From contig NZ_JAFBFW010000001.1 in the NCBI RefSeq assembly GCF_016909495.1, positions 1,054,001 through 1,118,000 on the forward strand: DNA of 64,000 nucleotides. The letters run 5' to 3'. Positions within the stretch are counted from its first letter, which is position 1. The number at the start of each line of letters is the position of its first letter. The notes beneath the pieces were generated by a model, which did no database searches, was not told the origin of the DNA, and saw nothing but the letters and a program-made list of their open reading frames with translations. The position numbers and the translations under genes were made by a program. This DNA is from Pantoea coffeiphila. GTDB taxonomy: Bacteria; Pseudomonadota; Gammaproteobacteria; Enterobacterales; Enterobacteriaceae. Positions 1-8,973 of this stretch are shown here, piece by piece.

Positions 1-1
1 C

Positions 2-208
2 TACAGAATCTTTACGGCATGGAACCTCCAGCCAAGACTATATTGCCTCAGCCGCCTTAACGATAACAAGAATCAAAGGACTTTATTATATCTGTTGGAT
101 CGGTCTATACATGATCGGGAAGCACAATCAATTCAGCATTGTGTTAAGGAAGTAGTTGAGCATATATGTTTCGACCACACAGAACACTTCTATGGCGATG
201 CTTCATAG
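2..208 (+). CDS. 3' end of an unidentified ORF (partial)
   Basis: A frame open from the window edge runs 68 codons to TAG at 206-208. The product tail is rich in His, Arg and Leu and matches no family I recognise. The only support is uninterrupted reading from the edge and a GC-rich inverted repeat soon after the stop (about 212-233, pairing ATTACC with GGTAAC), which could end transcription. Its start lies outside the window, so length and function cannot be judged. It may be a chance open frame. Confidence 0.3.
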   Translation, partial: YRIFTAWNLQPRLYCLSRLNDNKNQRTLLYLLDRSIHDREAQSIQHCVKEVVEHICFDHTEHFYGDAS

Positions 209-525
209 CGCATTACCGCCAGAGTGGTAACGCCCCCCCTGACTGAAATTCACAATGAATGTATTTAACCGCATCTTTTTATTGTCCTCATTATCACGCT
301 AAGTCATGACACCATTGCACCAGCGAAACGCTGAAAACTACACAGCAGCACAACTATCCTTCTCCACATCCTTATACAACTAATAACTTATTATTTATTC
401 ACTACAAAACCGTACTAAGGATCTTCCCATCAGTAATAAGGTGCTATCGGCTTTTCCTAAGCTTACTGCTGTGTTCTTTTATTTTCTCTGGACATGCACC
501 AGTCATTCCACAATAGGAGAATACA
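209..525. other. Intergenic region, no gene seen
   Basis: Between the partial ORF and the AlpA-like gene I see only short chance frames. The stretch starts with the small inverted repeat near 212-233 and becomes AT-rich from about 240, as expected for the promoter region of the downstream regulator. An AGGAGA ribosome site lies at 515-520, ahead of the ATG at 526. Confidence 0.5.
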
Positions 526-720
526 ATGACATCACATCAGTTATTACGTTTAAAACAGGTCGAAGAAAAAACCGGTTTGAAACGCTCTCAAATTTACCTG
601 TATATGAAAAATGGAACCTTTCCACGTTCAATAAAAATTGGCCCGGCCAGTGTGGCCTGGCTCGAATCGGAAATTGATGAATGGATCAGCCTTAAATTGG
701 CCGGACGTTCAAACAGTTAA
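526..720 (+). CDS. AlpA-family transcriptional regulator
   Basis: A 64-residue protein with the AlpA/MerR-like winged helix that binds DNA. It shows the typical order RLKQVEEKTGLKRSQIY, then a turn with FPRSIKIG, then WLESEIDEWI. AlpA proteins activate integrase or excision genes of prophages and integrative elements, so this is a likely control gene of the ICE. The start at 526 is preceded by AGGAGA at 515-520. The next gene begins 52 bases downstream on the same strand, so they are probably co-transcribed. Its actual target cannot be told from the window. Confidence 0.85.
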   Translation: MTSHQLLRLKQVEEKTGLKRSQIYLYMKNGTFPRSIKIGPASVAWLESEIDEWISLKLAGRSNS

Positions 721-772
721 AAATGTCCGTTTATTTGCTCAACTTTTCCATATAGATTGAGGAGATAACAGA

Positions 773-1360
773 ATGATTCCATTAATTAATTACACCATCT
801 TAACTGATGCGTTGCACGCTCTGAAAGTTGGGGATATTCGTCACTGCGAGTCCCTCGGATTCACTTTCGACGAAATGAATGCTCTTAATCAGTTATCACT
901 CGATGAACTGTTTGCTGTCAGCCGGGCGACGGCTCCCTTTGTTTCGGTCAGTGTCCGCCATGATGTCCTGCATCATTTACTGGCGCAGGCCCGACAGGAA
1001 TACCGACAACAGCAGCAGATTAACCGGGCTATCCGGCTGGGCGGTTCTATCGCGTTGCTCAACCACTACTTTGGCTTGACGTCTAATGATGTCTGCCTTC
1101 GCCGACGGCTGCTTGGTGTCAGCGTGCCATATGGACGTACACCTGAGCCGGATGAAGAGACAGATGCCGAGATCTGGCGGCAATGGCAGAAGTGCCGGGT
1201 GGAAAGCCTTGAATCCCCCGACGCGCTGATGGCCATGATGCAGGTTACTGAACTCCTGCTACCAAGTTCCCTGGGACTATCACTCACCATGGTATGGAGA
1301 CGTATCACGCTTTGTGAAAAGGAAGTTGCCGCTAACAGGAGGGCACCACATGCCGGATGA
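773..1360 (+). CDS. DUF2857 domain protein
   Basis: A 195-residue protein that I recognise as a DUF2857 protein, a family found almost only on integrative elements near AlpA-like regulators and conjugation genes. The central part has a helix-turn-helix look (residues about 95-140, with NHYFGLTSNDV, GRTPEPDEETDAEIW). This resembles the FlhC-like layout of ICE regulators, so a role as a transcriptional regulator of transfer is a reasonable inference but is not shown. A GAGGAGA site at 758-764 precedes the ATG. Its 3' end overlaps the start of the next gene by 11 bases, which implies translational coupling. Confidence 0.7.
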   Translation: MIPLINYTILTDALHALKVGDIRHCESLGFTFDEMNALNQLSLDELFAVSRATAPFVSVSVRHDVLHHLLAQARQEYRQQQQINRAIRLGGSIALLNHYFGLTSNDVCLRRRLLGVSVPYGRTPEPDEETDAEIWRQWQKCRVESLESPDALMAMMQVTELLLPSSLGLSLTMVWRRITLCEKEVAANRRAPHAG

Positions 1361-1559
1361 GATCGATCGCGATCAGGAATTTAATGAGCAGCGCCTGGAG
1401 GAGATGATTGAACAGAGTCGTTTTAAGCCGGGGTCGACACCATCATTATTTCACTGTCGTGTATGTGGTAAACCCATTCCAGAAAAGCGACGGCAAGCAC
1501 TGCCGGGTGTAACCACCTGTACGGAATGTCAGGAAAAACTTGAACGTAGTAGCCGCTGA
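1350..1559 (+). CDS. TraR/DksA-type zinc finger protein
   Basis: A 69-residue protein with the C4 zinc finger CRVCGKPIPEKRR followed by CTEC, the signature of the TraR/DksA C-terminal domain. TraR-like proteins bind RNA polymerase through the secondary channel and change promoter use without ppGpp; many conjugative elements and phages carry one. I place the start at ATG 1350 because an AGGAGG site lies at 1337-1342, seven bases upstream, and the N-terminal acidic helix then has the family's usual length. An upstream in-frame ATG at 1314 has no such site. The gene overlaps the DUF2857 gene. Confidence 0.8.
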   Translation: MPDEIDRDQEFNEQRLEEMIEQSRFKPGSTPSLFHCRVCGKPIPEKRRQALPGVTTCTECQEKLERSSR

Positions 1560-1953
1560 CAGGATAAAAAGGACGTGTAGAGATGTTATATCTCTGCATG
1601 TCTTTATTATTCACGGTGAATGTTAATACCACTCTCTCGTGTTTTTTAAATCCTCATTATTCTCACTGCATCTTAAATACTCCACTATTTTTCTCTCTTC
1701 TTTTTGTTTTGAGTTTCTCATTTATATCCCTCACCAGATATTCGAATCTGAGAACGCCATTACAGCATTAGTCGCCCCTATGGACATTAATTCGTCCTGA
1801 CAGGGTATTGCTCTTTAACAAAATGGATCGGGCTGTCACGTAACCACAATTCAGGGTGCCGCTGAATGTTCTCGCTGACCCGTTAAAACCGGAATGCAGA
1901 ACCGGGATGTGACTGGTTTATTTCATTTACTGTTTTTGATCAAAGGAAATTCC
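1560..1953. other. Intergenic region upstream of the vir operon
   Basis: A 394-base stretch without a convincing gene; the frame at 1583-1771 is low-complexity and AT-rich with no ribosome site. It probably holds the promoter of the downstream transfer genes: the sequence is T-rich from 1620 to 1720 and contains TTGCTCTTTAACAAAATG near 1808-1825, then a small CGG...CCG hairpin near 1891-1906. I cannot fix a transcription start. Confidence 0.45.
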
Positions 1954-2175
1954 ATGAGAAAACCCGCTTATCACGTCTTTGTTACCCAGGAAAGCCAGCC
2001 CGATGTGCAGGGCGAAACAAACACGTACTGGACAAAAGTTGGCGTGGCCTTCGCGCATAACGGCAAGCCCGGTCTGAATATCGTGCTGATACCCGGTATT
2101 GCGGTTTCCGGCAGGCTGGTACTGCTCGAACCGAGAGAAGAAAGCGACATTTCACAGGATGCCGCTGCCACTTAA
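1954..2175 (+). CDS. Small conserved mobile-element protein
   Basis: A 73-residue hypothetical protein. I chose ATG 1954 because AAAGGAAA lies just upstream (1942-1949); a longer frame from 1894 lacks a site. The core (YWTKVGVAFAHNGKPGLNIVL, then SGRLVLLEP) is a pattern I associate with small proteins of unknown role on plasmids and ICEs, probably a compact beta-rich fold. It is the first gene before virB1, 72 bases away and on the same strand, so a function in transfer or its control is plausible but unproven. Confidence 0.6.
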   Translation: MRKPAYHVFVTQESQPDVQGETNTYWTKVGVAFAHNGKPGLNIVLIPGIAVSGRLVLLEPREESDISQDAAAT

Positions 2176-2247
2176 TCCATTTTCTCTTCTTCTCACCCGG
2201 CGGCGTACTTTTCTGTAAGCCGCCGGTCTCTCTGTTGCGAGGCCAGC

Positions 2248-2892
2248 ATGCTTTCCACCACTGCCTTTCTGGCACTGGCGGTGCAGTGCGCCGCCAGTAT
2301 TCACCCGTCCACGTCACTTGATGTCGCACGGGTCGAATCCGGCTTCCACCCCTACGCCATTGCTGAAATCCTGCCAGACAGCCGGGGCGTGATTTCACAT
2401 TTCCCCTCGAGCCTGCCGGAGGCGATCCTCCTTACCAGACAGCTGGCTGCACAGGGCCGACGCTATTCGGTCGGCCTGATGCAAATCACCAGCATCAATT
2501 TCCGCCATTACGGCGTCACGGCCAGCGACCTGCTTAACCCTTGCATCAATCTGTCGGTATTTGAGCGCATTCTCGCCGACTGTTACCGGCGCGGCGGAAC
2601 ACTGAAACGGGCGCTCAGTTGTTACTACTCCGGCAACTTTGAAACCGGCCAGCGGCCGGAATCCGCCTTTAACCAGACCAGCTACGTGCAGCGCATTGGC
2701 TATGTCGTCCCGTCCACGCGGAAAGACCGGCAGCGTGCCCCTGACCGGAACGCACAGCCGTCTGTCCGTTATCCCGCCGTTGTGCTGCGCGGCGAGCCTG
2801 CCGGTGCCACTGCGCCGATCCTGACTTCCCTGCATTATCCCGGTTCCGTCATTCGCGGCGCTATCCCTGTTATCCCTGATGAGGAGAAATGA
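2248..2892 (+). CDS. virB1: VirB1 lytic transglycosylase
   Basis: A 214-residue periplasmic enzyme that locally cleaves peptidoglycan so that the type IV secretion channel can cross the wall. It has a hydrophobic export segment at residues 1-16, the catalytic glutamate in ARVESGFHPYAIA (E30), and the lysozyme-like GLMQIT motif that positions the glycan. A C-terminal Pro/Arg-rich tail follows. The gene opens the virB operon, and its stop overlaps the region holding the ribosome site of virB2. The order virB1-B2-B3/4-B5 follows the VirB operons of R6K-, pX01- and ICEKp1-type elements. Confidence 0.9.
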   Translation: MLSTTAFLALAVQCAASIHPSTSLDVARVESGFHPYAIAEILPDSRGVISHFPSSLPEAILLTRQLAAQGRRYSVGLMQITSINFRHYGVTASDLLNPCINLSVFERILADCYRRGGTLKRALSCYYSGNFETGQRPESAFNQTSYVQRIGYVVPSTRKDRQRAPDRNAQPSVRYPAVVLRGEPAGATAPILTSLHYPGSVIRGAIPVIPDEEK

Positions 2893-2894
2893 TC

Positions 2895-3167
2895 ATGCGT
2901 AAACGCCGTTACTCCGCTGTTGTTTCCGTGCTGCTGTCTTCCCCGGTGCTGGCGGCGGACAGTGGTTTTAACAAGGCCAATGAAACACTGAGCAATACCT
3001 CGACCGGCCTGCTGGGACTGGCCGCCGTCACCATCACGCTGGCGACCATGTGGGTGGGCTACAAGGTGCTGTTCGACGGCAAGAGCCTGCACGACATGCG
3101 TAACGTCATCATCGGCGCGATCCTGATTGTCGGTGCATCCGGCTTCGGTGCCTACTGGGCGTCATAA
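2895..3167 (+). CDS. virB2: VirB2 major pilin (TrbC/VirB2 family)
   Basis: A pilin precursor of about 90 residues: a signal peptide ending near SSPVLA, a short polar stretch, then two hydrophobic helices (LLGLAAVTITLATMWVGY and VIIGAILIVGASGFGAYW) separated by a basic loop with FDGKSLHDM. This is the usual VirB2 topology, and the processed subunit builds the conjugative pilus. ATG codons occur at 2889 and 2895. The site GAGGAG at 2881-2886 is only two bases from the first but eight from the second, so 2895 is preferred. Confidence 0.9.
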   Translation: MRKRRYSAVVSVLLSSPVLAADSGFNKANETLSNTSTGLLGLAAVTITLATMWVGYKVLFDGKSLHDMRNVIIGAILIVGASGFGAYWAS

Positions 3168-3178
3168 GGGAGGCAACG

Positions 3179-5926
3179 ATGGCTACGCTGAATAAAGCGC
3201 TTACGCGGCCTGCCGCCATTATGGGTATTCCTCTTGTGCCGTTCGTTCTTGTCAGCGGGGCCATCGTCCTGCTGGCGGTCTATGTCAGCTATTACCTGGC
3301 GGTTCTGCTCATTCCTGCCTGGGCGGAAATGAAAAATAAAGCCCGAAAGGATATTCATTATTTCAGCCTGCTCTGGCTGGCGTTTAAAACCCGTGGACGG
3401 CTTTTCACCAATACCCATTTTGGCGCGAATGCCCTTCTGGCAAACCAGTACGATAATGTTGATGTCTCGGAGTTTATTCAGAAAATGAAATTAAACGAGC
3501 GTATTACGCTGGATAAATATATTCCGTATTCCTCCCATATTCACCCCTACGTCATCAGAAATCGTCACCGTGATTTTGTTGCCACCTGGGAGCTGGGCGG
3601 CACAGTCTTTGAATGTGAAGACGAACATCACCTGACCCTGATGGCCACGCACCTGAATAACGTTATTCGTTCGTATGAGGGGCTGCCGGTAACATTCTAT
3701 ATTCACCGGCTCCGTGAAAAATACCATGATACTTTTGAAGCCCGTTCGGGTATTCCCTTTTCCGATGAGGTAACACGGCGGTATTACCAGCCGGTAAAAG
3801 AAAAACCGTTCTGGCGGCACCGGCTGTTTTTTACCGTCTGCTACGCGCCGTTCTCTGCGATTGAGAAAAAAACCATGAAAGCGCAGCCGCCCGGTAAACG
3901 CCAGCCAGCACTGGAGGACGCGCTCAAAATCATGCTGGAATACCGCGACGCGCTGGAGTCTGCGTTATCCCGCTATATGGCAATGCCGCTGGGGATATAT
4001 GAAGAAAACGAGCGGGTGTATTCCTCACAACTGGCGTTCTTTCATCGTCTGCTTACCGGCCAGTGGCAGAAAGTGGCCGTAACGCGCTCACCATTTTATG
4101 AAACGCTCAGTACGCCAGACGTCTTTTTCACCACCGACACCGGTGAATGCCAGACGGTCAGCGGTTCCCGCTTCTTCCGCAGCCTCGAGATTAAGGATTA
4201 TTCCCCGGAAACCCATACCGGTATGCTGGACGCACTGCTGTACGCCGAAAGCGAGTATGTTCTGACGCAGTCCTTTACCTGCATGGCGCGGGATGAAGCG
4301 CAGGATCATATCCGGCTGGCGGAAAAACGGCTGAACTCAGCGGACGACGACGCGATTTCCCAGCGCGAAGAGCTGATTGTCCTGCGCGACCTGCTCCAGT
4401 CCGGGCATGTGTCGTGCGGTAAATTCCACTTTTCCCTGCTGATCTCCTCAGACAGTGCCGGGCAGGTGGTGAAGGACACTAACGTTCTGGCCCAGCCCTT
4501 CGCCGATCTGGGTATTATGACGACGCTCTCCACCCTGTCACTGCCCGCCGCATATCTGGCGCAACTGCCGGGCGTCTATACGCTGCGTCCCCGACTGGTG
4601 GCCGTCAGCAGCCAGAATTTTGCCGATATGGCCTGCCTGCATAACTTCCATCCCCACAAACGCAGCGGCAATCCGTGGGGGGAAGCCATCGCCATCCTCA
4701 CATCGCCCGGCGGTGGCGGGTATTACCTGAACCTTCACGACAGCCAGGCCGGACGGGATGACACCGGTGAGAAAACGCCGGGAAATACGGCGATTATCGG
4801 GAAAACCGGCTCCGGCAAAACCCTGCTGATGACCATCCTGCAACAACTGATGCAGAAGTACCGTAACCCGGCGTCGTTTGCGCCTTCTGCCACCCTCAAA
4901 CGGCTGACCACGGTGTATTTCGATAAGGACCGGGCGGCGGAGATGGCGATCCGCCAGGCGGGCGGGCGTTATTTCCGCATCCGTACCGGCGAGCCCACCG
5001 GCTTCAACCCGTTTGCGCTGGAGCCAACCCGCCGGAACATCAGTTTCATCAAACGGCTGGTGCGCATGCTGTGCCGCCGCAACGGTAAGCCGCTCGATCC
5101 GCGCGATGAGGAGCGGATCAGTGCCGCCGTTGACACCATCATGCTGGACTATCCGCCGGAGTACCGCCGGTTCGGAATCACCCGGCTGCTGGAAGTGCTG
5201 CCGGAGCCGCCGACCACAGACGCCCGCACCAACGGGCTGCGTATCCGCCTGAAACAGTGGGCACAGGGGGGCGAGTTCGGCTGGGTGTTTGATAACGAGG
5301 CTGATACTTTCACCATCAGCGATGTCGATAACGTTGGTATCGACGGCACCGAATTTCTGGATGATGACGATATTCGCGGCCCCGTGACCTTTTACCTGCT
5401 GTATCGCGTGACCAGCCTGCTGGACGGTCGCCGCCTGGTGATGTTTATGGATGAGTTCTGGCGCTGGCTGTCCGATGTCGAATTTTCCCGTTTCTCGCTC
5501 AATATGCTGAAAGTTATCCGCAAGCTGAACGGCATATTCGTCCCCGCAACACAGTCACCGGATGAAATCGTCAGACATCCCATCGCCCCGGCGATTATTG
5601 AACAGTGCGGCACCCAGATTTTCCTCGCCAACCCGAAGGCCAGTCATGCGGATTACGTGGAGAAAATGAAAGTGCCGGACAGCGTTTATGAGACTGTCAG
5701 GAACCTTGATCCGGGCGAGCATTATATGGTCATCCTGAAAACACCGTTGCGGGCCGGGGAAACCCGCCCGTTTGTGGCGTTGGCAAAAATGGATCTGTCC
5801 GGGCTGGGTAAACTCACCCGGCTCCTCAGCGGCAGTGAGGACAACCTGAAAATATTCGATGCCATCTATCAGGACGGTATGCGACCTGATGAATGGAAAG
5901 AAACCTTCCTTGAGCGGGCAATCTGA
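3179..5926 (+). CDS. virB4: VirB3-VirB4 fusion, conjugation ATPase
   Basis: A 915-residue protein. Residues 1-75 match VirB3 (inner-membrane helix at about 14-45, then KARKDIHYF), and the rest is VirB4, the ATPase that energises pilus assembly and substrate transfer. Walker A is GKTGSGKT at residues 541-548, and Walker B is the hydrophobic run ending in MDEF at about 754-760. A VirB3-VirB4 fusion is known in several VirB-type systems (for example Campylobacter and R6K-like types), and here it replaces two genes. It starts 11 bases after virB2, with GGGAGG upstream. Confidence 0.93.
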   Translation: MATLNKALTRPAAIMGIPLVPFVLVSGAIVLLAVYVSYYLAVLLIPAWAEMKNKARKDIHYFSLLWLAFKTRGRLFTNTHFGANALLANQYDNVDVSEFIQKMKLNERITLDKYIPYSSHIHPYVIRNRHRDFVATWELGGTVFECEDEHHLTLMATHLNNVIRSYEGLPVTFYIHRLREKYHDTFEARSGIPFSDEVTRRYYQPVKEKPFWRHRLFFTVCYAPFSAIEKKTMKAQPPGKRQPALEDALKIMLEYRDALESALSRYMAMPLGIYEENERVYSSQLAFFHRLLTGQWQKVAVTRSPFYETLSTPDVFFTTDTGECQTVSGSRFFRSLEIKDYSPETHTGMLDALLYAESEYVLTQSFTCMARDEAQDHIRLAEKRLNSADDDAISQREELIVLRDLLQSGHVSCGKFHFSLLISSDSAGQVVKDTNVLAQPFADLGIMTTLSTLSLPAAYLAQLPGVYTLRPRLVAVSSQNFADMACLHNFHPHKRSGNPWGEAIAILTSPGGGGYYLNLHDSQAGRDDTGEKTPGNTAIIGKTGSGKTLLMTILQQLMQKYRNPASFAPSATLKRLTTVYFDKDRAAEMAIRQAGGRYFRIRTGEPTGFNPFALEPTRRNISFIKRLVRMLCRRNGKPLDPRDEERISAAVDTIMLDYPPEYRRFGITRLLEVLPEPPTTDARTNGLRIRLKQWAQGGEFGWVFDNEADTFTISDVDNVGIDGTEFLDDDDIRGPVTFYLLYRVTSLLDGRRLVMFMDEFWRWLSDVEFSRFSLNMLKVIRKLNGIFVPATQSPDEIVRHPIAPAIIEQCGTQIFLANPKASHADYVEKMKVPDSVYETVRNLDPGEHYMVILKTPLRAGETRPFVALAKMDLSGLGKLTRLLSGSEDNLKIFDAIYQDGMRPDEWKETFLERAI

Positions 5927-5948
5927 TATTAATACGGAGGTCGTTGAT

Positions 5949-6677
5949 ATGCGTACCAGATATACCTTTCTGGCATTATCGTTATTTTTCCCGACGCAGA
6001 CGTTCAGCGCCGGAATACCGGTTTTCGACGCCGTGCAGAATACCGAATCCATTAACCAGTGGATGCAGAAATTACAGCAATGGGAGGATACGGTTACCCA
6101 TTATAAAAGTGAACTTGATGCGTATAAAAAACAGTTAGCTACTGCAACCGGCGTGCGGGATATTCAGGGTTTTCTCAGCGATGCCCGAAGCCTGAAAACC
6201 GATATTGATAATCTCCGTAAGAGCAGTATTTCACTGGATGATCTGCTGACCACGCAAAACAGTTCATATTCTTCTGAACTGCAAAACCTTTACAGTAAAT
6301 ACAAATCATTCAGCGTATGCAGCGAGGAACAGGAAGGGATAAAGTCTCAGGCCCTGGCCGACAGTTGTAAACAGATAATCCTCAATCAGGCAATGGCGAT
6401 TGAGAATACCACTGACGTTGAAAACAGGATCAACAGCACACTCAGCGATATATCAGACTTATCTGACCGTATATCGAATGCACAGGATTCGAAAGAGTCT
6501 CAGGATCTGGCTAACGCCATCGCGGCGAAAAGCGTACAGTTAAATGCGCTGACAAATCAGTGGGAGATGTCTGTCAGACAGGCTGAACAGCGAACGACAT
6601 TGCTGGAACAGCAAAGACAGAAAGCCTTTGAACAGCAGCAGCTATCGGCACCTGTTGCTGACCTTAATAATTTATAA
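5949..6677 (+). CDS. virB5: VirB5 minor pilin/adhesin
   Basis: A 242-residue secreted protein with a cleavable signal peptide (residues 1-21, ending TFSA) and a long alpha-helical, Gln- and Ser-rich body. This is typical of VirB5, a minor component at the pilus tip that helps contact the recipient. The start ATG 5949 follows ACGGAGG at 5934-5940; a longer frame from 5859 would overlap virB4 and lose the signal peptide. Two cysteines near the middle (VCSEEQ and DSCKQ) may form a disulfide in the periplasm. Confidence 0.85.
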   Translation: MRTRYTFLALSLFFPTQTFSAGIPVFDAVQNTESINQWMQKLQQWEDTVTHYKSELDAYKKQLATATGVRDIQGFLSDARSLKTDIDNLRKSSISLDDLLTTQNSSYSSELQNLYSKYKSFSVCSEEQEGIKSQALADSCKQIILNQAMAIENTTDVENRINSTLSDISDLSDRISNAQDSKESQDLANAIAAKSVQLNALTNQWEMSVRQAEQRTTLLEQQRQKAFEQQQLSAPVADLNNL

Positions 6678-6688
6678 GGAGGTTATCC

Positions 6689-6964
6689 GTGGTCAGATCC
6701 TTATTCACCTTATGCACACTCTCAGGCGTGATATTACTTTCCGGCTGCAAGGAAACCAAATCCGAAACCTGGTATAAGCAGCATCCTGACGAAACATATG
6801 CGGTTTACACGCAATGCCTGAAGGATGGCGAGGCAAGCGATAACTGCGAGTTTGCTCAACGGGCTGCCATTATGTTCGCTCAAATTGGCAAACCCGGAAT
6901 AAAAGAAAAATTTGAGACATTCTTTCAGCAAGAAGCCGAAAAGAGAAAATCCGTCACACAATAA
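6689..6964 (+). CDS. EexN-family entry exclusion lipoprotein
   Basis: A 91-residue lipoprotein with lipobox LLSGC (lipidated C20). The sequence ETWYKQHPDETYAVYTQC, then CEFAQRA, fits the EexN pattern (W-Y-x2-HP-x-E ... C ... C-x-NA-like). Such proteins sit in the donor envelope and block redundant transfer into a cell that already carries the element. Translation starts at GTG 6689, with AAGGAGG at 6676-6682. The position between virB5 and virB6 is the usual site for eex in VirB-type operons. Confidence 0.8.
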   Translation: MVRSLFTLCTLSGVILLSGCKETKSETWYKQHPDETYAVYTQCLKDGEASDNCEFAQRAAIMFAQIGKPGIKEKFETFFQQEAEKRKSVTQ

Positions 6965-7035
6965 TATCTCCTCCAGCAAAACAGAGAATTCTCCCTGTTT
7001 TTTATTTCCTTTCTTTATCTATCAGGTGAGGCACC

Positions 7036-8067
7036 ATGTCCGGTGGTATTTTTGTGGGTATGGACAAAAACATCATGGATGGACTGAATGCCGTACTGGA
7101 AGGTCAGTCTTCCACTTACGGTACGATGATCAGCGTTATCATCGTCAGCTCTTTTACCTTATTTATACTGTATCGCGGTTATCAGACGCTGGCTGGCAAA
7201 CTCCGGGCCCCGGTTGAAGATGTCGTCTGGGATGTGGGGCGAATGTTGCTGATCACCACCTTTGCGTTAAACCGGGATGGCTGGCTGGATATGGCGGTAG
7301 CGGCTATCCAGGGACTCAAAGACGGTGTCAGCGGCAATGATAACGTCTGGGCGCTGCTTGATACCGTCTGGGAAAAGGCACAGACACTGGGGCAGACACT
7401 GTTCAGTATGGACACCTCGACTTACGTCAAACTGAATGGTGGCTTTGCCGAAGTGCTGGTATGGGGCGGCGCGATCGTTCTGTTACTGGCTGCCACCTTT
7501 GTCAACCTGCTCGCTGAAATTATCATCCTGTTAATGACGACCACCGCGCCGCTCTTTATTTTCTGCCTGCTGTACGGTTTTCTTAAGCCGATGTTTGATA
7601 ACTGGCTGAAAACGATTTTCGCGGCAATATTAACGATCATGTTTTCCGCCTTATCCATCCGTATCGCCATCAATTACCTGAATAAAATCCTTGATGCAGC
7701 GACCCGGACATCCAATGTCAGCAACATGGTGACGCTGGCGGCACAGTGCCTGCTGGCCGGGATTGCAGCGGGTGTGGTGGTCTGGTTCTCGGCGAAGCTC
7801 GCCAGCGCCCTCAGCGGAGCCGCTGTACAGGCGGTGTTACAGGGGGCGGCCATGAGTGGTCTGACCGGACTGGCGAACAAATCCGCTGACCTGGCCGGGC
7901 CGGGGATAAAGGGCGGTGCCCGCCTGGCTGCGAAAGGCGGCATGGCCGTCGCCGCGGCGACCGGCAGACTCACTGGCGCAGGCGCGGGTAAAACCGTGAG
8001 CGCCTGGCAGAAACGCGCCGCCGCCATCGAAAGCATGAAACGCCTGAACCGGCAGCGTCACCGTTAA
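7036..8067 (+). CDS. virB6: VirB6/TrbL inner-membrane channel protein
   Basis: A 343-residue polytopic membrane protein with at least five hydrophobic helices (about residues 30-52, 65-80, 145-170, 175-195, 235-260), preceded by a polar N-terminus and followed by an Ala/Gly-rich, basic tail. VirB6 forms part of the inner-membrane passage for DNA in type IV secretion. TGAGG lies a few bases ahead of the ATG. A 71-base gap separates it from the exclusion gene; no terminator is visible there, so it is probably part of the same transcript. Confidence 0.87.
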   Translation: MSGGIFVGMDKNIMDGLNAVLEGQSSTYGTMISVIIVSSFTLFILYRGYQTLAGKLRAPVEDVVWDVGRMLLITTFALNRDGWLDMAVAAIQGLKDGVSGNDNVWALLDTVWEKAQTLGQTLFSMDTSTYVKLNGGFAEVLVWGGAIVLLLAATFVNLLAEIIILLMTTTAPLFIFCLLYGFLKPMFDNWLKTIFAAILTIMFSALSIRIAINYLNKILDAATRTSNVSNMVTLAAQCLLAGIAAGVVVWFSAKLASALSGAAVQAVLQGAAMSGLTGLANKSADLAGPGIKGGARLAAKGGMAVAAATGRLTGAGAGKTVSAWQKRAAAIESMKRLNRQRHR

Positions 8068-8156
8068 TCCTCCCGACCCTTAATTTCCTTTCCCCGTCAC
8101 GCCGTGGCCTGCGCCACCGGTGCGGCATTTCTGCATCCCTGTAATAAGGAACTTCC

Positions 8157-8297
8157 ATGAAATTCAGCATCTTCCTTCTGATGCTGTGCGCGCTCACGGG
8201 CTGCGTACAGTATCAGGGCGACCTTCCGCCGGTATCCGGCGAACCCGAGCCGGTAAATTCCCCCGCCATCATTCAGGAGCTCACTCACCATGTCTGA
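8157..8297 (+). CDS. virB7: VirB7-like small lipoprotein
   Basis: A 46-residue lipoprotein with a short signal peptide and lipobox LTGC (C16), followed by a Pro-rich tail (LPPVSGEPEPVNSPA). In VirB systems a small VirB7 lipoprotein stabilises VirB9 in the outer-membrane core ring, and its gene sits between virB6 and virB8 as here. TAAGGA lies upstream of ATG 8157. The last eight bases overlap the start of virB8, a sign of coupling. Genes this short are often left out of annotations. Confidence 0.85.
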   Translation: MKFSIFLLMLCALTGCVQYQGDLPPVSGEPEPVNSPAIIQELTHHV

Positions 8298-8973
8298 TAT
8301 TCAGAACATTGTTAATGTTTCCCGCTCTTTTGAATCCATCCTGCTGGAAAAGGAAGAGCGTTCCCGAAGAACCGCCTGGCGGGTGGCCGCTGCCGGACTG
8401 ATTCTGGCCGCAATGGCGATTGCGACCATTATTATTCTGCTGCCGCTGAAAACCACCGACACTGAATTATGGTCAGTGGATAAACAAACCGGGCGCTATG
8501 AATATATGACGCGCGTAAAGGAGCGGGATATTTCGTCTGAAAAGGCACTGGCGCATTCACTGGCAGCACACTATGTCAGGCTCCGCGAAGGATATAATTA
8601 TTTCTCCCTCCAGCGTGATTATGACGACGTGCAGTTATTTAACAGCGACAGCGTGAACCGGGACTATCTGGACGGGTTTAACGGCGACCAGGCACCGGAC
8701 GTGATTTTTAACAAGGCGGAATATATTGTTGATATCGACATTATTTCCAATGTGCATGCGCCTGCCACCGGGCCGGATAATCTGGCAACCCTGCGTATCA
8801 AGCGCACTATCCGCCGTATTGCTGATAATTCCGTGAAAACGGATGTCTGGAATATCCGCCTCACATACCGCTACGTCCCGCACCGGCAACTGACCGACAG
8901 CCAGCGTGAAGTGAACCCGCTGGGCTTTATCGTCACCAGCTACCAGCGCGACAAAGAGCTGAGGGGGGAATGA
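8290..8973 (+). CDS. virB8: VirB8 assembly factor
   Basis: A 227-residue bitopic inner-membrane protein: a short cytoplasmic N-terminus, one transmembrane helix (about residues 33-54, AAAGLILAAMAIATIIILLPL) and a periplasmic NTF2-like domain ending in the conserved NPLGFIVTSYQRDKE. VirB8 nucleates the core complex and binds VirB9 and VirB10. The gene overlaps virB7 at its start and virB9 at its end (ATGATG at 8970). Confidence 0.92.
   Translation: MSDIQNIVNVSRSFESILLEKEERSRRTAWRVAAAGLILAAMAIATIIILLPLKTTDTELWSVDKQTGRYEYMTRVKERDISSEKALAHSLAAHYVRLREGYNYFSLQRDYDDVQLFNSDSVNRDYLDGFNGDQAPDVIFNKAEYIVDIDIISNVHAPATGPDNLATLRIKRTIRRIADNSVKTDVWNIRLTYRYVPHRQLTDSQREVNPLGFIVTSYQRDKELRGE

Noticed and set aside
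1583-1771. Plus-strand open frame before the vir genes
   Set aside because: Low-complexity, T-rich and without a ribosome site; looks like non-coding AT-rich DNA.
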